Part shown: piece by piece, positions 33,714-46,805 of the stretch
Position numbering within the stretch: position 1 is the first letter of the stretch
Layout: each line of letters starts with the position of its first letter
Assembly: GCA_003008705.1 (NCBI GenBank)
Contig: PDUO01000022.1
Coordinates: 768,549 to 832,548 of the forward strand
Source: Pezicula radicicola
Taxonomy: Eukaryota > Ascomycota > Leotiomycetes > Helotiales > Dermateaceae
Direction: 5' to 3'
Length of the DNA: 64,000 bases
Translations under genes and position numbers: made by a program
The notes under the pieces: generated by a model
Databases searched by the model: none
What the model saw: the letters and a program-made list of their open reading frames with translations, nothing else
What the model was told of the DNA's origin: nothing

Positions 33714-36355
33714 TTAATTTCGGTTCAAAACGCTACTAGAGATTACTGTAGGTTCCAAGGCCATTGGAGAGAGCTCATCGTGTCCATTGTTGCTAAACCC
33801 TGTCAGCTCATGCTAAAGTGACATCACGTTGACTTACCATCCATCATCTGCCAGCCAGCATTAACGGCAGGCATCGAGGTTGGAGAGGAAGTGATGGGTT
33901 CCATGTTGGTCTGAGTTGCCCAGTACGGCCACAAATTCGCATCAAAGACTGGAAACTGGACGCCGAAGTTGGAGGAGTTGTCTAATCACATGCACATTAG
34001 GTCTAAAACTGCGGACTTCGACGAGGTCTCTGTATCATAATACAGATTGCCACTCACCTTGACGGTAGCCGCTGAAATCGCTACAATTAGATGGTGATGA
34101 TACGCCGGACGGAGTATTTGTCTCAATATTTGGCTCCACACCAGAAGCAGTGCGGCTTCCAAGAATTACACTCAAGGCTTTAGCGGCCTTCTGTGCCTCC
34201 TTTGAGTGAGGAGCTGCTGGAACGCTGCCATATGTCATGCGATTTTCTGAGGGATTCCTGGATGGTTTTGACCATCGACGCTTCGGCACCTCCGTGGACC
34301 TTATCCTGAATCTGCTGCAGGTAGGAGCAGAGAATGCTGGTTGCCAAGAGAAAGTCATGGTTGACTAGGGAGTGCACTCTCCACCGCTCATGGTACAATT
34401 GACCAAACGGTTGTGTCTTTTCTTGAAGCATGTGTTGATATTCAAGGAGTTTGAGTGCCGCATTCAAGCATTCCTGTTGTGAATAACCATATTGAGTCTC
34501 CGTAGGCGAGCAATGCAAATATTTCCGATGCAGCACTATCCTTGCTCTATGGAAAATGATCTCAAGGGACACCTTTTGCATGATGACTTGAGGTGATTCC
34601 ATGATACACTGGGCCACTGAACGCCACTTGAGGCATTCCGGGACAGATGCGTGTGCGTCTTGAAGCTTTGTGTACATCTTCATCACCTCGGTGTAGGTAT
34701 GTAGCCTGGTATCGGCTGTAAAATCCCATATGAATCCAACGGCTGTTATCATCCGGGCCTTTACAATACGGTAGAGCATTGGCGTGAGATCTTTCTCCGG
34801 TCGTGACGGTGGCATGTCTATCGTAGCTTCGTCAAAGTCAAGGTCTTGAAGATTGGACGCTTCTGGCGTGTCTGTCTGCCATTGTTTAATCAGTCGTGGA
34901 AGGCCCATCTGGGCAGAAATCCCGAGATCAAGTTCGACAATTATCGCCCAGACGCGTTTTCGCATCTCGCTCGCGAAAGGAGACATTTCCTTGAAATACT
35001 TGGAGTCTCTATGGTAGCCCATATGCATCGCGAGCTGCACTATGGTACCCAAGAGGATCCAAACGCCAATCTCAGCGTCATTACTAAGGAAAAGCTCAAC
35101 GGTCAGATATAACATGAGCGTTTCTAGTACGTAAGGGCCTCCTTTAGCATAGTTCCCCAGGACGAGGCATTGCACGATCTTTTGCCGGAAGGTCTCCACC
35201 GTTCTCTGGAGTTCTTGCTCAGTCGATAGGGTCGATGGAATGCCAGGATCCAGTCTGTACTTGTGGAACTGGGTTGCAAGGCACATGATGGTGAATAGGA
35301 GACCGAGCCATATAACGGGAGTATCTGATGGATTCTCCCAAAACTCTTCATACTGACGGCACGTTAGCGATGAGCAATCTTGCTGGGCAGTAAGATGGAC
35401 AATACCTCCTTCAGGAACTGAACGCTATGCAGGACAGCTGTAGCGCGACTATGAGTTTAGATCCGGATTCAATCTCACGGCAGACTAACCTGGGGACATT
35501 TCAAACGAATTGAAGTAACGTGAGACCAATGGGTCCACTACCGACCGTGAAGGCACTGACGCCAGTATCTCTTCTCTGGTCGCGAGTTTGGGGCAGCCAT
35601 ACAGTAACTGTGGACCGGTGCAGTTAGGATAGGGGGCTTCGGGGAGCCGATAACTAGCTTGCGCTTCTTCTTCCTTCTCAAACTGATCCTTGAGTTCTGC
35701 GATTCCATCGAGGACAGCCGCCCAATGGGCACTGTTCACATAGCTCGCACCCGATCGGGTCAAGTGCATGCTGCCACAATCGGAAGCAGGTGAAGCATCG
35801 CCGATGGCATGCTCACTTGGAGTAGCCGCAGTAGAGTAATCAGTGATGAGCTTGGGGCTTGACAGTCCCGGAGTGTATGTAGACGTAGGTTCCAGGCCAG
35901 AGCGGCTTGCTGACGTTTGGTGAGCCTGCATCAGATCAACTACTAGACTCTCCAGGTGCTGGATCCTATCTTGAACAGTGGCAGTGGGCCTCCTCTGTGG
36001 GCCATCAGTAGGCCGAGATGGGTTTGAAGGGTAAGTGCAGGACAGGCCCAAGCCTCGCTTGGTGCAGTTGGCACAGGGCGAATTCCTGTCACACCGCAGC
36101 CTATAGAGAATCAGGAAATACCCACTTCCGAAAGCGATAGTAGCCACAGGGTGGAATTACTCAAAGACGAGATACATGAATGAATGAATGAATGAATGAA
36201 TGAATGAATGAATGGAGTACTCACTTCCTTTGCCTGCAGATATTGCAGGACAACTGCGGTTTTTCTCGACGTCTGCTGGATGGCTGGCGTGCTCTACCCC
36301 TTGGTGTTTTCCCGGAGCCCCATTCTATAAGGTGCTGTTCGTTCTGATCAGACAT
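33714..36355 (-). CDS. Zn2Cys6 fungal transcription factor with one frameshift
   Basis: A nuclear regulator, about 765 aa once one extra base is ignored. Exons are 36355-36225, 36100-35490, 35437-35406, 35352-34058, 33981-33838 and 33799-33714. The binuclear cluster spans intron 1: CNICRQRK joins [18 protein letters not shown] (CX2CX6CX6CX2CX8C). A linker and a short coiled segment ([16 protein letters not shown]) follow, then the fungal_trans region ([31 protein letters not shown]). The reading shifts +1 at about 34200, between SSSSSLK and [14 protein letters not shown] (an extra G in AAAGGAGG); unshifted, it stops after GGTEGR at 34180. Intron 1 (36101-36224) contains an ATGA microsatellite. 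The last intron (33800-33837) would be only 38 bp; if retained, the protein ends at TGA 33824. Divergent to an MFS transporter, suggesting local regulation. Confidence 0.8.
36176..36214. repeat. (ATGA)n microsatellite in intron 1
   Basis: Nearly ten perfect 4-bp units lie inside intron 1 of the Zn2Cys6 gene, about 10 bp from its 5' splice site. Copy-number change would alter intron length but not the protein. Confidence 0.9.
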
Positions 36356-37395
36356 CTTGGACTGCTAGAAAGCGTGCTCAAGACTTTGATTACATCAAGT
36401 CGATATGACAATCTGGTCAGTGTCAGTGGAAGCAGGCGACTGACTATGTGATTCTGACAGCGTGCGCTTTCCTAAGAAACGGGGGTATTTTACGTAGGTA
36501 GGACTGTAGGTGATCAGTGACAGGCATGACAAGAAGTTAGGAACTCTTCAGACCAGTTAGTCTGGATAGGTCTACTAAGGATCCCGGCTGAGTGACGTGA
36601 TCGTTGATGGGAGATGATTACAACCACGTCCGATGCGCCGCCCCGTTCCTCCGATCATCCGATCCTCCTCCATTTATGCCTTCGATACTTCGGTCCCTTG
36701 TCCTCCAACCTTGGAATACTACTGTATGTTTCCCCCGCAGAGTGTACAGTGTGCAGTGAATACAAAGTCACATTTGCCGCTTTATCTTTATTGATCTACA
36801 TAGGGCAGACCCACCCTCCTACAATTCGCTATTTTACGACAAAACGTATTGACATCAATAGAAGTCTGCTAAGCGAGAGGGATTTTTGATATCCTATCAC
36901 GAAGTATTAGGTTTGGAGACCTCTATTAGGTATAGAATATAACCCTATAATTAATTAAATTAACTACAAGAGACATATAAGTTGTAGTAGGCATCCTTAC
37001 TAAATATGCAACTTATTTACTTGTTGCAGTTTGGCCGTAGACACTACCAGAGGTAGTGGGGCGAGGACTGAGACCCAGCTATTCCGGAGATCAGTGGTAC
37101 AAGATCAGGTACTGAAGTTCGTAGGGCATCGGACAAACGCTCGCGGGCCACGGAGATGAACCTCTCACTCTAGGCTGGATTCGTGGCCCATCTTTTAACT
37201 GTAAAGACCGATTCTGCCGCCTCCTGCTGAGCAATTAAACTCTTCTGTAGAACTACCAGAACTACTACAACTACAATTTTTGACACCTAAATCTGGCCGG
37301 CCTACGTCTCCCACTTCGTTTCCTTTCAATATCATCATTCTAGCCCGATATCAGACTCTACAACACCGCTAATCACCTTCGACAAAAGACTTGCA
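36356..37395. promoter_or_regulatory. Divergent promoter between regulator and MFS gene
   Basis: 1,040 bp separate the two start codons. It contains a perfect dyad CACTACC-AGA-GGTAGTG at 37042-37058 and a GGCCGGCC palindrome at 37295-37302, about 94 bp upstream of the transporter ATG. CGG-type half sites suit Zn2Cys6 proteins, but no site is proven. The middle (36880-37020) is AT-rich. Confidence 0.5.
37042..37058. promoter_or_regulatory. Perfect 7-bp dyad, candidate operator
   Basis: CACTACC and GGTAGTG are exact inverted repeats separated by AGA. It lies about 340 bp upstream of the transporter and 690 bp upstream of the regulator. A dimeric factor could bind here; this is inference from symmetry alone. 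Confidence 0.35.
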
Positions 37396-39115
37396 ATGGC
37401 AACACCAAATCTTTCTTCTCGCGAGCTCGAGGCTGGTGTTGTAAGTGTGAAGACAGTTCAATCGAGCATGGACGATGGCTATGCAGAAGTGGCCGCGAGG
37501 CAGTTCTCGCCTGCCGAGACCGTAGTTGAGGAGGTATACACGGATCCTAATATAATTGACTGGGACGGTCCCAACGACCCCGAAAACCCCCTCAACTGGT
37601 CATCATTTCAGAAGAATATGCACGTGGTCATCGTGAGCTTGTTCACACTCGCTGCGTGAGTGATACACCATTCTCCATGCGGAGTACGACACGGAGGAGT
37701 TCTTACTGATTCTTGGTCTTAGGAACCTGGCCGCGACGATGTTCGCTCCTGGAGCAGACGCGTTGGCTAAGGAGTTTCATATCACCAATTCCACGGTCTC
37801 GACCATGACAGTTAGTCTCTATGTCCTCGGCTTCGCTCTGGGCCCTCTCATTTTTGCACCTCTCTCTGAGTTGTACGGCCGCCTCATCATTTACAATTTC
37901 TGCAACGTCATCTACTTCGCATTCACCTTAGGATGTGCCTTCAGCACCAACACCGCTATGTTCCTTGTCTTTCGATTTATTGCTGGCTGCGCTGCCTCGG
38001 GTCCCATGAGTGTTGGAGGCGGTACTGTCGCCGACTTAACCGTACAGGAGGAGCGTGGAAAAGCCATGGCATTATTCACTACGGGGCCACTCTTAGGTCC
38101 TGTGCGTTATCCTTCAATGTTCTATTGAGAATAATGTTCGTGCTAACTAATGACACAGGTCATCAGACCTATTATTGGCGGCTTCGTATCTGAATATATT
38201 GGCTGGCGCTGGACGTTTCGAATGATCTTGATTTTGGTGAGTCGTTCTTGCCAAGTTCTTGTAGTGTGTTGTTATAACCAATTGCATTCTTAGTCTGGAG
38301 TCATCGGCGTCGTGACTGTCATCTTCACCCGCGAGACCAACGCTTCAGTTTTACTACAACGAAAGGCAAAGCGAATGCGTAAGGAAACTGGAAACGAAAA
38401 ACTCGTACCAAAAGTTGAAAGGGAGGAGAGCCCGCGCCAGATGCTCCTTCGTGCCTTCACTCGCCCGGTAAAGATGCTGATTTTCTCACCCATTGTTTTT
38501 CTAATTTCGCTCTACGCGGGAATACTCTTCGGCTTGATCTTCCTGCTTTTTGCCACTGTCCCTCAAATCTTCGAGGGAATCTACGGCTTTGATGAAGGAA
38601 TTGCCGGGTTGGTATATCTCGGTCTGGGTATTGGTATGGTAACTGGCTTGGTGTTGTTTTCCCTCCTGAGTGACAAGCTCCTGGGGGAGAAAGACGACGG
38701 CGTCATGGCCAAACCAGAGAAGCGGCTCATCCTTATGAAGTGGCTGGGCCCTATCGCCCCGCTTGGCATCTTCATGTACGGCTGGAGTGCCTACTACCAT
38801 ACCCACTGGATTGTGCCAATTTTAGGAACATTCATCGTCGGACTTGGAGCTTTGTTTGTCGTTATACCTGGACAGATATATCTGGTAGATGCCTTTGGAG
38901 CGGAAGGTGCTGCTTCGGCCCTTGCGGCGAACTTGTTGGTCCGTTGCCCTTTTGGTGCATTCCTGGACCTCACTGCTGCGCCACTGTATAACAAGCTGGG
39001 GCTAGGTTGGGGAAATAGCGTGTTGGGTTTCATTTGTTTTGCTTTCACGCCAGTCCCGTGGTTGTTTTATCACTATGGCGAGACCTTGAGAACTCGCTTT
39101 GCAGTCAAGCTATAG
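37396..39115 (+). CDS. DHA1-type MFS transporter
   Basis: A 12-helix drug:H+ antiporter-like plasma membrane transporter, 512 aa. Exons are 37396-37655, 37723-38101, 38159-38236 and 38294-39115; introns are 67, 57 and 57 bp. The start has a good context (CAATGG). The polar N-terminus contains the family signature DWDGPNDPENPLNWS just before helix 1. The motif-A-like loop is SELYGR, and the antiporter motif C region reads LGPVIRPIIGGFVSEYIGWRW, where an Arg replaces the usual Gly. The central loop (KRMRKETGNEKLVPK, ESPRQML) and C-terminal helices are complete. Closest class: polyamine/fluconazole-type and mycotoxin efflux pumps. Substrate unknown. The facing Zn2Cys6 gene may control it. Confidence 0.92.
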
Positions 39116-40999
39116 CGTAATCGTCAACCTCGCTTAGTCCGACTAATTCACTTTCGCTCTGAGTTGGGGAAAGCCAAATATAGTAGCAAGTAAATTGTAT
39201 AATTTTAAAGGTATCTCTATGCTAAAATCAAGAGTAAAGGTACTTATAGACTTATAGAATAGCTCTAATTATATGTAGCCCGTATAGCTACTAAATAATA
39301 TATAACACCAACTGAATCGGAAATAGCGCGAGTGAATTCACCTTAGTAAGTAATACGGAGTGCTAGCTAGCCGCAATTGGAATATAGTCCAAAGAAATTC
39401 AGAACTGCTCTTTGCATTGCAATTAATACTGCGATTCATATTGTAATTGGTATTGTAATCAACTCTGCATTTGGCACTATAACGTTGTTGAACTTGCTGG
39501 ATTAATTGTTACCATATATTAAAACGATGCTGAGAAAATAACTACTGCATTAAATAAGGTAAGCAGCTAAACTGTAGAGGGCTACTAGCCATACTAAAAA
39601 TCAGCATGGACTGCCACTGCTTGGGAGATAATAGTATTAAGAAACGAAAAAGACGAGCAAAGTAATGCTGCTTGGATCAGGACCAGCTGGTTGAAGGGCC
39701 TGAAGATTAACAAAGTTATTACGACCGAGGCGGTCGACTTGAACAACCAAGCGTAAGAGATGAGCTCACACGAAGATGGCATAGAGTACAATGCTCCACT
39801 AACAGGAGAACATTTAAATATTATCACCTACAAAGGATTTACAAGGGTAGGTTACAATAAAGGACTTGCCAGATTTGGATTTCTTATATTCTTTTAGTAA
39901 TATGTTGCATCCTAATTAGGGTGTGTCCTGTGTTGAGAACAAGATTAATTCGTACTCGCTATTGCTAATTGGGTTAGTGCCATTTCTTGACATGAAAACC
40001 AGATCTTAATTGCGTAGAATTAGATAACTACAATTACACTTACCTCTCCACATAAACCTACCGTTTCATTTCTCTTTTGTCGTATCATAGTGGGGTGTAA
40101 GTCCTGCTAATAGGCCTGTGTAGTATGCGTGTCACCCCACAGATTGCAATATATAACTCTTACATACTTAAGCGAACCGAAAATCACCGAGAACTCTACA
40201 TAAGCCAAGGAAATCGTACGGTGGCAACAGCTAACATAACACCATATTATATTAGAGCCGCCCCAGAGAAATCCCACGGACACGTAAGAGCAAGCGCTAT
40301 TGGTACGCGTGCGTGCATATGTTAGCAGGTAGTTTGCATTAAGGAATGGATTCTGAACTGTAGGTAGTACATGCTACTGTAATAGAAGATATCTTTTCTA
40401 CTAGCATAGAATAACAAGTAGTTCTAATCTAACAACACACATGTTGTTGTACTGCTCCGGTATCTGCTAGTCTTTGGCTATTGCAAGATGACATTTTTAA
40501 AGCTTGTATACTTTATCAATAGTTGTTTATTAATGAAAATAGTTTTAATATATAGTTTCAATCGTGAAATTCAGAAATTATACTTGAATAAATTAGTGTT
40601 ATCGATTAGTAAATTGTACTACTTAAAAGAATATATATATAATATCTAAAGATAGAGAGAAGGGAGTTAAACGGGGGAACCTAACTATTTTCATATATTG
40701 GAATCTAATGTTTCCACTAGAATTTTATATCGTACCTGAGTATAGGCTTATCTTTAGAGCGTGAATGTAGTGTATTCTTCTGACTAAGTTATCTACAATG
40801 TATAGAGATCTACAGAGTTGTCACTCCCCTTGAGTCACACCAATAGACTTTAGTACATGCGCCGGACCCGACCCCACCCCCTCGTGCCGTAGAGAAAACC
40901 TCCTATTGTTAGCGAGACATGCTTTGTCCCCTAGCTGTCTCCCATAGGTTCATATTTTCCCTGAGCTATGCTTTGAGGTGCTAACCCTTCCTGAGCAAT
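39116..40999. other. AT-rich gene-free block
   Basis: About 1.9 kb, stop-dense in all frames and AT-rich, consistent with RIP-degraded DNA. A TGCAATT/ATTGTAATT-type word repeats around 39415-39475. No gene is supported. Confidence 0.5.
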
Positions 41000-41762
41000 T
41001 CACCAATTTCTTGAACCTCGCAATTGTGAACACGGCTGGCATCCTGTCCCAACATAGACCTTCCTAGTTCCAACTGGGAGATGAACCAGAGTGAAGATTT
41101 TTTTCAATTCTGCCTCAAGTTCCCACTTTTCGCCCCCATTCGTCCGCTGTCTCACAAGGCTAATAATATCTTTCACCAACTGAAATTCATCAAGGAGCAT
41201 CTGGACAGATATATACATGTTGTTGCATATCTCTTTGGCCAAGGCGAGCTCCGCAGATTGCAGTCTCCGCCCCTGGACAACAAGCAATACACTGAGGTGG
41301 GTTTCGATTTCTGTGAATACCGTGATGTACAACTTAGCCAAAGATATGTAACAGCTTAGCACTAACAGCACGGTTGGCATATCGGCGGCACCTGTTAAAG
41401 CCACGGGTGGTGGCGTAGTGGGGTCGTCCACAGGGGCCAATAGACCTTGAGCCATTTTCAAAGATGAAAATCGGTCTGCGTAGGTCACCATTGGCGTTGG
41501 GAGCTCCTGCAACGAAGATGGGAAGGCTCCTGATCCCATGTGGCCGCCCAGGTTTGCAGTACTGATCTGTTGGCCATTTTGCACAGACTTGTTATTTGTT
41601 AGTTCTGACTTGGACTGCTGAACTTACCATTTTCGGCTATGCTTGTTTTTAAGCGCAAGATAATAAAGATCACATCCTCATCCTGCTTGGCCAGATCTGC
41701 CAGAAGTTCTTCCAACACTTAGCCGAGACACCTTTTGGGCATATTCTACAATAGCGGCTCCA
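41000..41762 (-). pseudogene. C-terminal remnant of a fungal transcription factor
   Basis: The main frame (41590-41000) has the look of the C-terminal half of AflR-like or Zn2Cys6 regulators: MPTVLLVLSCYISLAKLYIT, then SVLLVVQGRRLQSAELALAK. A possible 42-bp intron (41588-41629) joins it to an upstream segment ELLADLAKQDEDVIFIILRL, which is out of phase. That segment is itself offset by one base from EYAQKVSRLS further upstream. No DNA-binding domain was found within 1 kb. Stops and phase breaks make this a likely dead fragment. Alternatively a short protein could start at the ATG next to the donor (MSVQNGQQ...). Confidence 0.45.
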
Positions 41763-43028
41763 GATATTCAAGGTTAGAAAGGCAGCAACTGTAAGATACC
41801 AGGCTTAATGGTTTTTGGATAGGCAAACCATGGAGTATCACGGGGCGGTGGTGCACTTTGCGTGAGACGATAGAGTGAGCTCCAGCCTTCCCGCTACTAC
41901 CACTTTGTTGCCGGTATATGGTTTTCTATCTACTACCATTCGTAATATCCATAATCTCCACACTATAACAAAACCAACCACCTAAGAGCATCATCCACAT
42001 CATATCACAGCACAGAAAATACCCCGCGTCTTCCTGTAACAAAAACCTACCAAATCAATCAAACGGTAGGTAGGTAGTAACCAAAGATCCCGATTTCAGG
42101 TTTCTTCATTTCCATCAACTGTTTGTTACAATAAACGAAAAAACTCTAACCCATCTCGAATCACAAATCCACTTACCTACCTACCTACCTACCAGAGCAC
42201 ACCTACACACAGAAGTTACCATAAAACACCTACAAAATTTAAAATCCCAACATAATAAAACTCCAGAAACACTATAGATTACCTACCTCCCTTTATAAAC
42301 CACCTCATAGACAGAACCTAGGTTATACATATACCTAAAAGCGATGGACGCTAAAGTACTACCACATTAAGACAAGAGACCTACCTTATATAATATTATA
42401 CTACCCCAGATATTAAAATGTCAACCATTCCTCTAGATAGATAGTAAGTAAAGCTAAAGATAATCAACACACCAGATACACACACATACAAAAACTATAG
42501 ACATTAAAGAAAAGTACAGACAGAATGCATTGCAAATCAATACACCGCAGGTTTGTTGGTCTTCCCCTATATCTTCCTTCTCCTCTACCTTTCTCTATAA
42601 TATCTTGCAGAATTCTTGCCTATACACCTCATGCAAACACCTAGTTCCTAGTAAACTTTCTTACCCATAAAAGGTGCTATGCTGGGTCATAATTTAGAGT
42701 ATAGGTAGGTAGTATCCCATAAAACGTATCTGTTCTCCGTGGGAGAGATAATATAAAAAGGAGAGAACGAAAAAGACCGTCCGAGACCAGCAAAAATAAA
42801 AATTAGCAGAGCACCGGCCTATTTCGTCTAAAGAGGACTTTCATAGATGAGTTTCAATGTTCACAATGCACCCGCCCCCAACCAACCAGCCCCCATAATT
42901 TCCATTCCATCCACGCCCCCATTTACGTGCGTTCGTTCCACTCATTCTTCCCATACATTTCCATTGATTTTTCTTGTGGTACTGTACTAGTAGGTGCGAG
43001 CTCGCTTAAATTTGGAGTGCGATCATGA
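41763..43028. other. Intergenic with TACC/GGTA simple repeats
   Basis: No gene. (GGTA)3 at 42065-42077 and (TACC)n at 42175-42193 are complementary and could pair across about 100 bp. The stretch is C/A-rich on the plus strand and is the 3' flank of the kinase gene. Confidence 0.5.
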
Positions 43029-45188
<2,160 letters not shown>

Positions 45189-46805
45189 GCCTGCGGTGTC
45201 GTTTCGTGGGTCTCTGGACGCAAAAGTATGTTATGACGGCACACGGGCGCTATCCGGGCGTGCTGACGACCTCTACCTGACCTAGGGCTTGGCTGGGCTG
45301 GATTCCTAAGTTGCCAGACAACACATCGATTCTGAGGGGATGATATTTAATGCGAGGGGTGGTGGTTACGATGACATTTAATTGTGTATACAGGAGTCGG
45401 GTCGGGAAGTGTGGTGTGCGGTCTGAATTGGGAGACAGTATTGGCAGTCGTAGTGGCAGCTGGCTGATGAGCGGGCGATAGAAAGTGGTGGAGGGGTTAG
45501 GCTCAAAGTCTGGAAAACGTGGGTCTGTTCTGGGAATAGGCGCGCAAAGCCTAGCCACCGCGATGAGCGATGAGCAGGGGCCTGGAGATGTTGATGGGAG
45601 GAGATATTGATGTTGATCACAAGAAGGGCGTCTGGAGGCTTAGGACAGGATATATACACTCAGCGACAGGAGAGGGTCTGTGGCACAGGTACAAGTACAA
45701 GTACAGGTACAAATACATACATAGAGTACACGATACAAGATCACCCCCAGGGCAAACGGGCAAGAGAGAGGAGGTTGAGGATTCCGGGTGCAGATAGATA
45801 TGGAGATGGATTTGTCGCAAGAAGGCTGATGGCCCTCTTCCTACCCAATCATCCTTCCGCAAGTCTACTAGGGGCTAGCCCAAGAACATCATTTGCTGCT
45901 GCTGTACCTGGATCGAGGGATCGATGGGCCGCTGAGAGGGCAGAGTTGTCTTCTTATATGCTTATACTTGGTCATGAGTAAGACAAGAGTTTTGAGTTGT
46001 CATTTTCCATCCATATATCAACTTAGGATCTCATGATTCAATTCTCACTGTGGTGAGGCATTTTTGGTGTTGTCGCAATAATGAACGCTGGTTGGATATA
46101 CTATTGCTTCGTAGTCGGTACAGTAAAATGCAAGCGTCGGGGCGTCCAGCAGGGCTGAACGTCATGGCTAGCCATGCCAACTTTTGGCAGACCTCTGCTG
46201 CTGGCAGAGAGCCACATTCTCTGCTTCGAAAACGGTTGTATCGAAGTAGAGTGGAGTTGAAGCCCAGGTGTTGAGACATCAATCACGTGTCAGTTCCCTT
46301 TGGAGCGCACCGGCCCGTTTGCCAAGGTCAATGTCAATCTAGGTCACTGTCATGTATTGCAATCGTTGCTAAGAGACATTTCATATTCTTGATTCTTTGA
46401 AGCACTTTGTAGGCACTAAACACCTAATTAATCGACGCGATATTGGAACGGGCTTCTTGTTGCGAACTGTTGCCTGCTGCTACTCGCGGTGATCGCGAGA
46501 AGTTGAAACAGTTTCTATAAGGTCTTTGACTTACCGGTACCTAAACTAGTTCTACCATCCGAGTGTGTGTTTGTACGTCTTTCTTACACCCGGTGCCTAC
46601 CATTATCATCCACTTCTGACAATCGTGGTTATGGAGATAGATCGTTCTTGTAATTTTATTTAAACTATCTCGCAGATTTAGTGACGCACGCTTACAAAAG
46701 AGTATACAAACGAAAACGTCATAGAATCGACGTTGGTTGACTATCCACCCCGGCCTTCCCAACCCAGCCCCCCTTCCCCCTAGTTATACACAGGAAACTA
46801 TAGAA
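45189..46805. other. Intergenic region upstream of the kinase
   Basis: 1.6 kb between two minus-strand genes, holding the kinase promoter. Simple-sequence CAAGTACAAGTACAGGTAC lies near 45690-45710. Short frames on both strands have no domain support. Confidence 0.5.

Noticed and set aside
45607..45981. Plus-strand 124-codon frame upstream of the kinase
   Set aside because: It is dominated by a translated GTACAAGTACAAG simple repeat and lacks protein-like structure.
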